The notes: generated by a model not told the origin, from the letters alone. Shown: positions 1 through 7,727, counted from the first letter of the stretch. The stretch: 64,000 nt of DNA from Mesorhizobium australicum WSM2073 (GCF_000230995.2 NC_019973.1:5656001-5720000); one strand, 5' to 3'. Numbers and translations are program-made.

Positions 1-176
1 CACGCCAAGACCGACCTCCAGCACATTTGGCGCATCTTAAAGGGACTGGATGTCGCCTCGCCGAGGTCTCAGGTTTGCGGGTTGCAGACGTGCATCTCGA
101 ACATGCCATCCCGCACAGCCCGTGGAGCTGGCAAAGCGCTCAAAGCAACCGAGGCCGTCTCAGGGTTCAGGACGCC

Positions 177-986
177 TTATCCACACCAAGGGCGAGGCGT
201 CGGTGGACAGCTCGTCGAGCCGCAGACGAACGACACAGCCAAACCCTCTGACACCAACACGTCGCCAACATCGCGACCATCGGCAAAGAGCAAGCCACAG
301 CGTCGGCCGTAGTTGCACTTGTCGGTGCCCTCAGTGCCTGCTGGGCAGGAACATGGGACCATCTTCAGCTCCAGCTTCGCCTCAGCAACCAACTCTTTGA
401 GGCGCGCCTTCGCTCGACGCCCAAGGTCTCTCTCAGAGTCGCACCTTGGCTCGATGCTTTCGGGCGCGTTAAAGCCGACAAGCCGGGTTCCCTTCGCGGC
501 ACCATTGAGCCGAATAGTATCGCCATCCGTTATCGTGAACTGGGTTCTGGCAAGCGGCACCCACTCCGATCCGCCGGACCTCGCGAAGGATGGCATGCTG
601 GGCCAGGTAACGTGACCACCCCTAATGATGAAGGAGTAGATTAAGGAGCCAACGATCAGAGCCAAAGCGATCCCAAAGGTTCTAGCAAACCTGGCTGCCA
701 AATAACGAGCTTCGCGGGCGAGTGGGCTTCGCCAGCGGCGCGTTTGCCATCGCGGGGACGATGGGGGCCTATCCGAGCGAGATTGTGGCGATGCGTTGGC
801 GTTTGGCGGCGCGGGGCCTATGATCTCGTAAAGCTTTGCCCATTGCTTCGCGCTCAGCCGCGTGCGCGGGCCGTACTTCACCAATCGGTCACGCATGTCG
901 AGCAGGAATTGGCGCTGCCATTGGGTGAAGTGGCCGCGAACCAATGCAGCCTCGATACGGGACTTCAGATCGTCCTCAGGCTGCAT
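177..986 (-). CDS. thermonuclease (SNase-like) protein with N-terminal membrane anchor
   Basis: The C-terminal half (about residues 145-269) carries the staphylococcal-nuclease-like core: a DGDTIRLNG strand followed by RLVGFNAPES, which supplies the acidic metal ligands and the catalytic Arg/Glu of the family. A hydrophobic segment near residues 99-118 (FGIALALIVGSLIYSF) follows a basic, low-complexity stretch, so the nuclease domain is probably exported but membrane-tethered. The cysteine-rich end (SCPPTPRPWCG) is typical of rhizobial members. It would cleave nucleic acid phosphodiester bonds; the role here is unknown. The first 90 residues are poorly conserved in character, and the start is the first in-frame one. 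Confidence 0.75.
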   Translation of the reverse strand: MQPEDDLKSRIEAALVRGHFTQWQRQFLLDMRDRLVKYGPRTRLSAKQWAKLYEIIGPAPPNANASPQSRSDRPPSSPRWQTRRWRSPLAREARYLAARFARTFGIALALIVGSLIYSFIIRGGHVTWPSMPSFARSGGSEWVPLARTQFTITDGDTIRLNGAAKGTRLVGFNAPESIEPRCDSERDLGRRAKARLKELVAEAKLELKMVPCSCPAGTEGTDKCNYGRRCGLLFADGRDVGDVLVSEGLAVSFVCGSTSCPPTPRPWCG

Positions 987-1286
987 TTCCGCTGCCCCAT
1001 TCCCCCAATCACATTACTAGGCAGCCGGCTTGGTGTGAATAGGCACTCAACCACTCGGCGGGAAGCAACGCAACGTGTCCCAGTGCGCCCTCAACCTCCA
1101 GCAGGGAGAACTCGCGGGGCTGCCTGAGGGATAAACGTGACGGACATGGGACCCCCCAGAGCAGCGAGGAACTTACTCGGAACGATCGTGTGTGATGCGA
1201 GTTAACCATCCGAAGCGGTCGATCCTCGGATGTAGCCGCTCAAAGAGCCCGCTGCCTGTTCCCTCCGGTGGCGGGTCTTTCCTTTC
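987..1286. other. intergenic, no gene recognised
   Basis: No open frame with coding character, no clear hairpin and no RNA gene was seen between the nuclease gene and the DUF982 gene. Confidence 0.4.
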
Positions 1287-1529
1287 CTACAAAGACCGAA
1301 GCATCCCCTGCTCCTTAGCAGCCTCCTCGAAGGCCTTCTGGACATCTTGGGGTGACGCTCGGTCCTCGAAGCAGTCGATGCAGAGCTGCACCGCCTTGTT
1401 CCACTTCGGTCCCCTCTCGGGCCACTTCATGAGTTCCTCAGCAGCAGTCTCGACGTTGCTGACGCCCAGCGTGATGCCGACCTTCTCGGTTCTGACGGGG
1501 ACCACAGGGCTGAACCAATGGAGTTCCAT
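1287..1529 (-). CDS. DUF982 domain protein
   Basis: An 80-residue protein with the layout of the DUF982 family common in rhizobia: an N-terminal strand region (WFSPVVPVRTEK), a helix ending in LMKWPERGPKWNKAV, a cysteine-containing helix (LCIDCF) and a closing PQDVQKAFEEAAKEQGM. The function of the family is unknown. Its ATG overlaps the stop of the upstream 64-residue gene (ATGA), so the two are co-transcribed. A decayed second copy of the same family lies at 5661-5880. Confidence 0.7.
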   Translation of the reverse strand: MELHWFSPVVPVRTEKVGITLGVSNVETAAEELMKWPERGPKWNKAVQLCIDCFEDRASPQDVQKAFEEAAKEQGMLRSL

Positions 1530-1723
1530 CAGATGAACCTACGGTGGGAGAGCCTGCACTTGAGGTCTTCGGCATTCAGTAGGTCGACCAGATCGTCGGC
1601 ATATTCCCTATTGAGGCCTATCGCTGGCCAACCATCAGGCGAAACCGGCTGCCCGGTGAACACGTCGAACACCGTCCAGGTCCCGTCTTGGTCTCTCCTC
1701 AGGTCGTACCTCAACTGCCTCAT
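1529..1723 (-). CDS. hypothetical protein, 64 aa
   Basis: A small soluble protein with DGTWTVFDVFTGQPV, then LNREYADDLVDLLNAED, a compact beta-then-helix layout. It is translationally coupled to the downstream DUF982 gene by an ATGA overlap and overlaps the 3' end of the upstream gene. No function is recognised; the coupling and codon usage argue that it is real. Confidence 0.55.
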   Translation of the reverse strand: MRQLRYDLRRDQDGTWTVFDVFTGQPVSPDGWPAIGLNREYADDLVDLLNAEDLKCRLSHRRFI

Positions 1724-1913
1724 CAGGGTAATTTAGGGTTTCCTGATGAGCCACTTCAATGGCGTCGAGCAATGAGGCTAGAGTTGGCGGCAGCTCAGGT
1801 TCAACTTCCAACCTGAAGGCTTTCCGAACCTGACGGCGGTTGTCCTCGTTTCGTATGAGTTCCTGAAGAGAGTCGGCAACAGTCTTGTGGCCGGCTTTGT
1901 CGCGCTTCGCCAT
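1635..1913 (-). CDS. small helical protein, possibly NepR-like
   Basis: The N-terminal 60 residues look genuine: SLQELIRNEDNRRQVRKAF, then LPPTLASLLDAIEVAH. This resembles the short NepR anti-sigma pattern (LR..Y/F, then P..L..LL..L), but the match was judged by eye and is weak. The last 30 residues overlap the next gene in another frame and are arginine-rich, so the natural C terminus may have been lost by a frameshift. The upstream ORF at 1778-2182 encodes a similar helical pattern, so the two may be diverged paralogues. Confidence 0.4.
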   Translation of the reverse strand: MAKRDKAGHKTVADSLQELIRNEDNRRQVRKAFRLEVEPELPPTLASLLDAIEVAHQETLNYPDEAVEVRPEERPRRDLDGVRRVHRAAGFA

Positions 1914-2182
1914 AGGGAGTCCCCATGAGTTTGGCGCCTATAACTTATGGTCCGATTGGCTCCCCTTTGGGGGCACGTTTCAGTTCGTACCTTGGCTCCA
2001 TGGGGCGATACGTTGTGCTTCCGATCCAACTCGTCAAGCATGGACCGATGCTCCTCGGTCATATCCCAATCTGCTGGGAGGTTCAGCAGTTGGCGGATTT
2101 GATGGCGCAGTGTCTCTGAAGTAATCCACGTCCGAATGAGACGCGATGTAGCCTGCTGTTGCTCGGGAGAAAGCTCTTCCAT
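1778..2182 (-). CDS. small helical protein, possible paralogue of the gene at 1635-1913; 3' end doubtful
   Basis: The first 55 residues form two predicted helices (SRLIRTWITSETLRHQIRQL, then EEHRSMLDELDRKH) resembling the downstream protein. The remainder (about residue 60 on) is low in coding character and overlaps the start of the next gene by more than 100 bases, which suggests a frameshift that extended the frame. NepR-like identity is a guess. An ATG with no strong ribosome site begins the frame. Confidence 0.4.
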   Translation of the reverse strand: MEELSPEQQQATSRLIRTWITSETLRHQIRQLLNLPADWDMTEEHRSMLDELDRKHNVSPHGAKVRTETCPQRGANRTISYRRQTHGDSLWRSATKPATRLLPTLFRNSYETRTTAVRFGKPSGWKLNLSCRQL

Positions 2183-2273
2183 GGTCGGCCCGCACGGTTA
2201 GCACCGAGCCAAACCTTTGGTGACCTTAATGGTTCCCGAAGAACAGGACTGCCTGAAGAGATTGGAGCAGCAG

Positions 2274-2402
2274 CTACTCCGCCGCCACCGATTGGAAAAG
2301 ATCATCGCCGCGAAGGCCTGTTTTGTAACGTGCAATCAGGCGTTCCGCAGCCGTCGTAGCTTCAGGGCTTTCGCGGTCCATCCCGCGCACCTCACAGAGC
2401 AT
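2274..2402 (-). CDS. possible 42-aa protein or 3' remnant of the upstream gene
   Basis: A short frame begins at an ATG preceded by CAGGGG and encodes a protein-like helical sequence (ESPEATTAAERLIARYKTGL). The same frame is open further upstream (ELSLLQGLFDMLCEV) until the TAG that ends the gene at 2433-2657, so this may instead be the severed C-terminal half of one original gene. Confidence 0.35.
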   Translation of the reverse strand: MLCEVRGMDRESPEATTAAERLIARYKTGLRGDDLFQSVAAE

Positions 2403-2432
2403 ATCGAACAGCCCCTGGAGGAGGGACAGTTC

Positions 2433-2657
2433 CTAATCGTGCAGGTCGAAGAGAACGCCCTTTCCAGTTCTTGCAGCTATTTGGACCACCTTTTCACACA
2501 GTGGGTTGTCGTTGCCCAATTCGTCCAGCTCGTCCTTAAGGTCAGGGCGCTTCGTTCGGATAAACGCGACGGCCTTCTTAAGGGAGACGATTTCGCCCTG
2601 AATGGCCTGGTCTATGGCTTGCTGTATGACGTCGTCGGACTTCAACAAGCGTTCCAT
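2433..2657 (-). CDS. hypothetical protein, 74 aa
   Basis: The ATG at 2657 was chosen because a GGGAGG ribosome site precedes it; a longer frame exists but adds unconvincing residues. The protein is mostly helical and charged (LLKSDDVIQQAIDQAI, KAVAFIRTKRPDLKDELDEL). Third-position GC richness favours this strand over the long frame opposite. No family is recognised. It ends in TAG, and sequence that could be its continuation lies directly downstream in the same frame. Confidence 0.5.
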   Translation of the reverse strand: MERLLKSDDVIQQAIDQAIQGEIVSLKKAVAFIRTKRPDLKDELDELGNDNPLCEKVVQIAARTGKGVLFDLHD

Positions 2658-2865
2658 CCGCGTGACCTCCCAATCCCCTCTCAGCGACAATATTGGGAGG
2701 ACCTGCTGAAAAACCAAATCACATTATGGGATCGGAATATTTGGTAAAAAAATCTGAGCGGCTGATCGGATAACTGGCCCGCGCCTAGACCCCCCGTCCC
2801 CTCTCGATCCACCACACACGGGGCGGCGAGGTCGCAACCAAGCCCCACACTTCTCCTTACGTCGA

Positions 2866-2923
2866 GGCATTCCAGGGCGGGATGTTCAAGGCATTCCAGG
2901 GCGGGATGTTCAAGGCATTCCAG
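2866..2923. repeat. 24-bp direct repeat, about 2.4 copies
   Basis: Two full 24-base units (2866-2889 and 2890-2913) beginning GGCATTCCAGGGCGGGATG, plus a 10-base partial third copy. The minus-strand stop codon of the small membrane protein at 2910-3023 lies at the junction of units two and three, so the repeat duplicates the 3' end and trailer of that gene. Confidence 0.85.
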
Positions 2924-3023
2924 TCGCGACGATTATGACGAGGCCGATGGATACCAAGAGGAGGACGACGATCATGACGATCTCAACGACGCTTCCGCCA
3001 TTGCCAAGTTTGTTGTCTTCCAT
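2910..3023 (-). CDS. single-pass membrane miniprotein, 37 aa
   Basis: ATG at 3023 preceded by AGGAACGCGAG. The product has a short polar N terminus (MEDNKLGNGGSV) and one long hydrophobic helix (VMIVVLLLVSIGLVIIVATG). The opposite strand reads as a run of Asp/Glu, the usual shadow of a membrane helix. Function unknown. It is a candidate small membrane protein that standard gene callers would miss. Confidence 0.5.
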   Translation of the reverse strand: MEDNKLGNGGSVVEIVMIVVLLLVSIGLVIIVATGMP

Positions 3024-3095
3024 CTCGCGTTCCTGTTTGCGCAAAGATATCCTGTCCCAGATCCCTGTTGGTACGAGACATTAGGAGACGTTCAG

Positions 3096-3277
3096 ATGGA
3101 CCTCATTGTGACCCTGGACAGCCGGCAAGAGGCTGCCCTTCAAGCCGTCGCCGAGAAAAATTCGTTGCCGTACACAAGGGCGACTTGATGAAGGCCCTCA
3201 AGGAAATGATCATCCTCAACGGGCACCTTCAGGACCGCCTTGACGCGATCACTGCACCACGCCGCGCGACACGCTAG
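3096..3277 (+). pseudogene. small gene split by frameshift or two ATGA-coupled peptides
   Basis: A good ribosome site (AGGAG) precedes ATG 3096. The first frame gives MDLIVTLDSRQEAALQAVAE and stops at TGA 3186-3188. That stop overlaps an ATG (3188) opening a second frame, MKALKEMIILNGHLQDRLDA, to 3277. Together they would make a 60-residue helical protein. Either a frameshift split one gene or two peptides of about 30 residues are translationally coupled; the sequence cannot decide. Confidence 0.45.
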
Positions 3278-3288
3278 GAGGGACCGCA

Positions 3289-3498
3289 ATGGCCACGATG
3301 CACCTAGACGCTGAATCGAAAGCGGAATTGCACTTCGAAGCGGAGAAGCTTATCGCCCGCTACGAAAGCCCTCTTGAGACCGTGAAGGCGCTTATGGCCC
3401 ACAACTGCGAGCTTGAGACCCAAATCATTGCCCTCGCTCACAGGTATCCGGGGCTCGTGGCGATCAGCTTTGACCCTACACCGCCTGTGTTGGGATGA
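3289..3498 (+). CDS. hypothetical protein, 69 aa
   Basis: ATG 3289 follows a strong AGGAGG ribosome site 12 bases after the preceding stop. Helical protein (SKAELHFEAEKLIARYESPL) with no recognised domain. It appears to be in one transcription unit with the small genes on either side. Confidence 0.55.
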   Translation: MATMHLDAESKAELHFEAEKLIARYESPLETVKALMAHNCELETQIIALAHRYPGLVAISFDPTPPVLG

Positions 3499-3513
3499 AA
3501 GTGGCGTCGCTCA

Positions 3514-3753
3514 ATGCATGACCTTATCGCTTTCATTGGAAGCAACTCTGCGCTGGTAGTGGCCAACCCGGCAGCCTTTGCCACGTTTGCCGTGCTGTTC
3601 GCAGGCGGTGGGTTTGCTGTCGAGCGGTATTTGCTGACTGAGCGCATCGCCAATCTGGAAAGCAGAATTGCCAGACGGCGCTCTTTCCCAATGAGCCTGA
3701 GCCCTCACCTCTCATCGGGGCTTGGCCGAACGGAAAGATTGCATATCAGATAA
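3514..3753 (+). CDS. small membrane protein, 79 aa
   Basis: One hydrophobic segment (about residues 13-36, ALVVANPAAFATFAVLFAGG) is followed by a short coiled stretch (ERYLLTERIANLESRIARR). The last 25 residues overlap the next gene and look like out-of-frame sequence, so the original C terminus may be shorter or frameshifted. Function unknown. Confidence 0.45.
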   Translation: MHDLIAFIGSNSALVVANPAAFATFAVLFAGGGFAVERYLLTERIANLESRIARRRSFPMSLSPHLSSGLGRTERLHIR

Positions 3754-4006
3754 TTTGTTCCCACAGCAGAAAGCACCGAAGTTGATCGTCGTCACCGCCT
3801 TCGACCGCGATGAGACTGGGGACCTTCAGCCCGTTTTTGGGCCTGCCGAACGGCAGACGGAGGATCGGGCGATTAGGACCGCGAAGGGTCTAGCGGGGAA
3901 GCATACCGGCGTCATTGCGTGGTCGCGTGATGCCAACCCTTCGCTTGGTGAATACGGGGAGCCGACGACCCTCTTTATCGGCGGCGACGTGCCGGACATG
4001 GAGTAA
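3722..4006 (+). CDS. hypothetical protein, 94 aa
   Basis: A soluble alpha/beta protein: KLIVVTAFDRDETGDLQPVF, then QTEDRAIRTAKGLAGKHTGVIAWSRD and a closing PTTLFIGGDVPDME. The pattern of strand, long helix, strand looks like a complete small domain. The true start may be a few codons inside the listed one. No family recognised. Confidence 0.55.
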   Translation: MAERKDCISDNLFPQQKAPKLIVVTAFDRDETGDLQPVFGPAERQTEDRAIRTAKGLAGKHTGVIAWSRDANPSLGEYGEPTTLFIGGDVPDME

Positions 4007-4106
4007 ACTTTCTCTCTTTACACTGGCATAGTAGCAACGCCCTGAAATGCGCATTGCTTTTTGAGGCCTCCCTGATAAAAATGTTAAAGGGGCTTAGGGG
4101 GGAATT

Positions 4107-4757
4107 ATGACAGAACAATTAGGGCCAAAGTCTACGCTGCCTAGCGCGGCAGGAGAAATTTCGAACTCAGTTTCCAACGTTCCGCCGCATCCTTTGGATG
4201 GTTCTTGGCATCTGAACATTGAGGCTCAGAATTATGGTCCCTACACCGGCCATGAACTTCGCAGTTTCGCGAAGGAGGGACGAATAACTGAGAATACACA
4301 GGTAGTCCCCGTCGGCGGGACGGCTTGGAAGGCTGCCAAAGACCATGTTCTCGGTATTCGAACACGTTAGAGTTACACCCCTACCACCTGCTCGGACAAA
4401 TTCGGACAGCCGGGTCAGTGCTGCCGAGGGTGCCACCATTGTCCAAGTGACAAACAACATCGGACCTCAGCCGGGCTATGCGTTGCGAGTGTCCTCCTGG
4501 ACGGCACCGCAGCCAACAAATCGGCTGGCGTTGCGCTCATCCTATCGCTTCTCATCTGCGGTCTCGGGCAATTCTACAACGGCCAGATAGGTAAGGGCAT
4601 TCTCATGTTTGTCCTCACAATAGCGCTCTGGTTTGTCTTTCTGGGATGGATCATTATGATTTGGTCTGCAGTCGACGCTTACAAGACTGCAAAAGCGATG
4701 AACCTCCGCTATCACATGCTTCTCGCCGGGGCCTCGCCGATCTCCACGAGAGGTTGA
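4107..4757 (+). pseudogene. GYF_2 (DUF4339) + TM2-like membrane protein, frameshifted
   Basis: The first frame (4107-4370) carries a GYF_2-type domain (WHLNIEAQNYGPYTGHEL, then GRITENTQVVPVGGTAW). The frame then closes; a linker (ATIVQVTNNIGPQPGYAL) reads in a second frame to about 4490. From about 4515 to TGA 4755 the first frame resumes with GVALILSLLICGLGQFYNGQ and a hydrophobic helix (ILMFVLTIALWFVFLGWIIM), the GLGQFYNGQ turn being typical of TM2-type proteins. Two compensating frameshifts therefore interrupt a gene of about 215 codons. The GTG of the next gene lies two bases after the TGA. Confidence 0.6.
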
Positions 4758-4758
4758 T

Positions 4759-5214
4759 GTGGCTTCGGATCATAGGAATTTGAGGTCCGCAACAGGCTCG
4801 TGCCCGTCTTGCTTTGGCGAAACCCTTGGCGGGGTCAGCACCTGTCCGACTTGTGGCGCAGTCCTATCGTTGGAATTGGCGGTTCAGGATGCCAAGCAGG
4901 CGGGATTGAAGAGGCTGTCTCCAATCTTGGCTAGCATTAGAAGCGATCCGGTTTCGATGTTGGCATGGGTCCTGAGCATCATTCCATTTCTTGTGGTACC
5001 GCCGACGCTTGCAATTTTGGTAGCGCTCTACACCAACAAATCCGACAACGAGCAGAGGAGATGGCTTTATGCGGTGGCCGCGCTCAACATTTGCCTGAGC
5101 CTGTACTTCTGGTCATGGGCCGGCGATTACGTCATGGATACGAGGTTATCGATACTCGACTGGCTATGGTCGGTTTGGGCACCTCACCCGCGAGCGCCGA
5201 GCGTCGGCGTTTGA
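4759..5214 (+). CDS. zinc-ribbon membrane protein, 151 aa
   Basis: Starts at GTG 4759, immediately after the TM2-like remnant. The N-terminal 35 residues contain two CxxC knuckles (CPSC and CPTC) of a zinc ribbon; two or three hydrophobic helices follow (about residues 65-135). This zinc-ribbon plus membrane layout fits a partner of the GYF_2/TM2 gene just upstream. Function unknown. Confidence 0.6.
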   Translation: MASDHRNLRSATGSCPSCFGETLGGVSTCPTCGAVLSLELAVQDAKQAGLKRLSPILASIRSDPVSMLAWVLSIIPFLVVPPTLAILVALYTNKSDNEQRRWLYAVAALNICLSLYFWSWAGDYVMDTRLSILDWLWSVWAPHPRAPSVGV

Positions 5215-5235
5215 GGCCTAATTTGGGGGCATGGA

Positions 5236-5616
5236 ATGGATTTCGCTGGCGATTTCATTCGAATTTACTTTTTCGTCAACATCATCGTCTCCATCCTCGT
5301 GGTACTCTGGATGATCATGATCCTTTCCCGCTTGGGCGAGATCCGGGATTTCCTCTCATCTGTGGACCGGCAGCTCGCTGGCGGCATGAGTGGACAAGCA
5401 ACAGCAAGTCCAGGCTCGGCGGATGCCCAATTGGGAAAGCCCCAGACGCAGGGATTGCCACCCCATGTCAAAGCGACCTTCAACTATCAAGGCATGAAGA
5501 TAGAAGAGACGACAGGCGGGGGCTACATCCTCCATAGCTCAGATGGGTTTGAGCACTTCAATAGTCGCGACGAGCTTCAGAACTTTCTGACGAAGCGATA
5601 CCCCTCCACCAAATAG
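5236..5616 (+). CDS. membrane-anchored hypothetical protein, 126 aa
   Basis: An N-terminal transmembrane helix (residues 8-30, IRIYFFVNIIVSILVVLWMI) is followed by a linker and a C-terminal globular part (YQGMKIEETTGGGYILHSSD, FNSRDELQNFLTKRYP). It lies 21 bases after the zinc-ribbon gene on the same strand, so the two are probably one operon. No family recognised. Confidence 0.55.
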   Translation: MDFAGDFIRIYFFVNIIVSILVVLWMIMILSRLGEIRDFLSSVDRQLAGGMSGQATASPGSADAQLGKPQTQGLPPHVKATFNYQGMKIEETTGGGYILHSSDGFEHFNSRDELQNFLTKRYPSTK

Positions 5617-5660
5617 TGGGCTGTTTTGAAGGGTCCCTAGCCGGCCTTTCATGCTTGACG

Positions 5661-5880
5661 TTAGGGCAATGCGAGCATCCGCTCTTCCTTGGCCGCCGCC
5701 TCGAACGCCCTACGGGCATCCTGAGGGGGCACATACCTTCAATTGCGGCCATACAGGTTCCCACCGCCTGTCGCCACCTAGGGCCACGCTTGGTCCACTT
5801 CAGGAGCTGCTCGGCAACCTCGACGTGGAAGGTCTTGGCGCAACAAATCTGATGGCCTTGATGAAGCCATCCTCAATGGA
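5661..5880 (-). pseudogene. decayed DUF982 gene
   Basis: Three frames in succession match the DUF982 layout of the intact copy at 1287-1529: GFIKAIRFVA near 5880, then KTFHVEVAEQLLKWTKRGPR and WRQAVGTCMAAIEG, then PQDARRAFEAAAKEERMLAL ending at TAA 5661-5663. At least two frameshifts separate these pieces. The order of motifs makes the assignment reasonably safe although no single frame is long. Confidence 0.6.
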
Positions 5881-5990
5881 CGGCGAGGAGGTAGGTCAAC
5901 ACCCGATGCAGGACTTGCGTAGGGGTTGCCGTTGCGCTTTCCATCCAGCCTAAGCATAGTCGGGCGAGTAGGCCAGATCGATGGTCGGCC

Positions 5991-6614
5991 CTATTCAGCT
6001 TCGCCGACAGAAGCGGAGCTCAGCAGTCCATCGAAAAGTTGATTGCTCCAAGCTCGGCGCTCACTGAGCAGGCCCTCATACCGCTGGCACTTCCAAGAGA
6101 TGAGATCGCGGGACATCTCGTCTAGCGACAGAGCGTCTCTCAATCCAAATTCCTGAATTGCGCTCATTCGGCCAGAGGGCGACACCGCGCCCCAAATCAG
6201 AATTGCGCCAGCGAAAGGCGTCTTCTGTTTGCAAACCCATGCCTGCAAGTCTTCCGAGGGCCGAGCTGACCGCAGGAAAACGTTGAAAGCCGGCTTTCTG
6301 TGATGCTTGAGCTGCTCGGCGTTCGTCAGAATGAAGTATCGGAAGCTTTGGTACTCGATCTCGCACTTCATTTCGGCAACGTACACCGCGTCGGTCTTCC
6401 GTTCTCGCAGGGTGAAGTCCAGCGTGTAGCCCCGATCGGTGGTGCTTGTTTTTATCGTAGGGCGCCCGATGTCTTGATAAGGCGATCGCTCGTCATCACA
6501 CCAAAGCGAGACAATCTTCTCGGAGAATATGCCGAACATTCGCGACAAAAACTTCGCCCGTTCAGCTTCCTCCCGGCCGTCGGGCTTGAAGATCGCGCTC
6601 AGCAACTGGCTCAT
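5991..6614 (-). CDS. hypothetical protein, possible PD-(D/E)XK nuclease fold
   Basis: The internal ATG at 6614 is preferred because the first 49 codons of the longer frame lack coding character. The 207-residue product has YTLDFTLRERKTDAVYVAEM followed directly by KCEIEYQ, which resembles the D...ExK core of PD-(D/E)XK nucleases (Asp in a strand, then AEMK). The remainder is mixed alpha/beta with FNVFLRSARPS and GAILIWGAVSP. No close family was recognised, so the nuclease call is inference from the motif. It stands alone on the minus strand. Confidence 0.5.
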   Translation of the reverse strand: MSQLLSAIFKPDGREEAERAKFLSRMFGIFSEKIVSLWCDDERSPYQDIGRPTIKTSTTDRGYTLDFTLRERKTDAVYVAEMKCEIEYQSFRYFILTNAEQLKHHRKPAFNVFLRSARPSEDLQAWVCKQKTPFAGAILIWGAVSPSGRMSAIQEFGLRDALSLDEMSRDLISWKCQRYEGLLSERRAWSNQLFDGLLSSASVGEAE

Positions 6615-6813
6615 GAATGCAAGGCCGATCCAACGGGTTGTGACCAAGCGCAAGCAAGAGCACCATTCCGTGCCCTGCTCAAGTTCATAGTGACCTGGCC
6701 GTTCACAAGAACCGTCCAGATCGTTCACACGTGCATAACCCCAATAGGCTGTGGCAGTCACGGCTGGACTTCAACCGCCGTTAGTCGCATTCTTCCCTTG
6801 GGGAGAGAGGGGT

Positions 6814-7164
6814 ATGGGCCTCCAAGGGCAAAAGGCTTCTCAGCCTAGGAGAAGGCGCAGACGTTCGCTGCTGGAGCAGCGGGCGCTAATTCCGGTTCTG
6901 CTGTACGGTGTTTCCGCTGCAAGCTACTTCATCCCGCAAAGTGAGCAGCATCCCCTTCCGACTGTGCATCGGCTAGGCGGCTCCAGCGCGGCGGATGGCT
7001 GCAACATCAAAGGCAATATCAGCGTCGAGACAGGCGAGCGCATCTATCACCTGCCTGGTCAGCGATATTACAACGAGACCATCGTCAATCCTGCCAAAGG
7101 CGAGCGCTGGTTTTGCTCTCAATGGGAAGCCTGGTGGGCAGGGTGGCGAAAATCCAAGGTGTAA
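6814..7164 (+). CDS. sunset-domain protein with N-terminal membrane segment
   Basis: ATG 6814 has a GAGAGAGGGG ribosome site. A basic N terminus (RRRRRR) precedes a hydrophobic stretch (ALIPVLLYGVSAASYF). The C-terminal 55 residues match the sunset domain: CNIKGNISVETGERIYHLPG, then YYNETIVNPAKGERWFCSQW and AGWRKS. The domain is frequent behind SNase-like nucleases in rhizobia; its biochemical role is unknown. A terminator at 7252-7280 follows. Confidence 0.7.
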   Translation: MGLQGQKASQPRRRRRRSLLEQRALIPVLLYGVSAASYFIPQSEQHPLPTVHRLGGSSAADGCNIKGNISVETGERIYHLPGQRYYNETIVNPAKGERWFCSQWEAWWAGWRKSKV

Positions 7165-7251
7165 GCATTCCCCTACGACTGGGTGGCCTCGCAACCAACC
7201 CCGCCGCCGCCCGTTGACCTATGCTGGTTGATCCCAGCTACTATAGACCCT

Positions 7252-7280
7252 GCCCGCTTCCGAAAGGTGGCGGGCTTTTT
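7252..7280 (+). terminator. rho-independent terminator
   Basis: Stem GCCCGC (7252-7257) pairs with GCGGGC (7270-7275), followed by TTTTT. It lies downstream of the sunset-domain gene. Confidence 0.75.
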
Positions 7281-7492
7281 CGTGCATTAGTGGAACCTGA
7301 TATGCCGAGGTAGGTGAGCAAGCGGCAGCGTGCCCGCTGCCGGTCGAGGCCCCAAGCCCCGGCCGGGTCCGCCCCTGCCCGCCAGTGGGGGCGGACCCAC
7401 TGAAGCTCAATTTTTGGAGATCGAGGGAACCTGTCTGCGAAACCGAAGTTCGATTCAAAGCTTGGTTTACAGCCGAGCGGTCTCGAGGCAGG

Positions 7493-7521
7493 GGCCCGTC
7501 ATTGCTGATCGGTGACGGGCC
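7493..7521 (+). terminator. strong hairpin, terminator-like
   Basis: Perfect 9-bp stem GGCCCGTCA (7493-7501) / TGACGGGCC (7513-7521) with an 11-base loop, followed only by TTCG. It belongs to the set of similar hairpins in this zone. Confidence 0.55.
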
Positions 7522-7678
7522 TTCGCCGTGCCGATCGATCCCCGAGCGGGGCCGCCTCAAGCACCCGACTAAAGTCCGATGCCGAAGCGCAAAGGTCCGG
7601 CCTCTGAAACAACACGGCCTCTTCGACATCGGGAATGTGACCGTCGATCATCGTCTCCTCATCGTCGGTTGGTTGATT

Positions 7679-7708
7679 GCCCGCCACGACCCCCTTGGTG
7701 TGGCGGGC
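7679..7708. terminator. strong hairpin, terminator-like
   Basis: Perfect 9-bp stem GCCCGCCAC (7679-7687) / GTGGCGGGC (7700-7708). There is no T-run. It lies 19 bases upstream of the membrane miniprotein at 7728. Confidence 0.5.
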
Positions 7709-7727
7709 ACCCATTCACGGAGAGTGT

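Noticed and set aside
2217..2747. 176-residue plus-strand open frame
   Set aside because: It lies opposite minus-strand genes that have ribosome sites and coding-like base use; its own product shows no domain.
4965..5537. 190-residue plus-strand open frame
   Set aside because: Overlaps the zinc-ribbon and anchored-protein genes in another frame; His/Arg-rich shadow.
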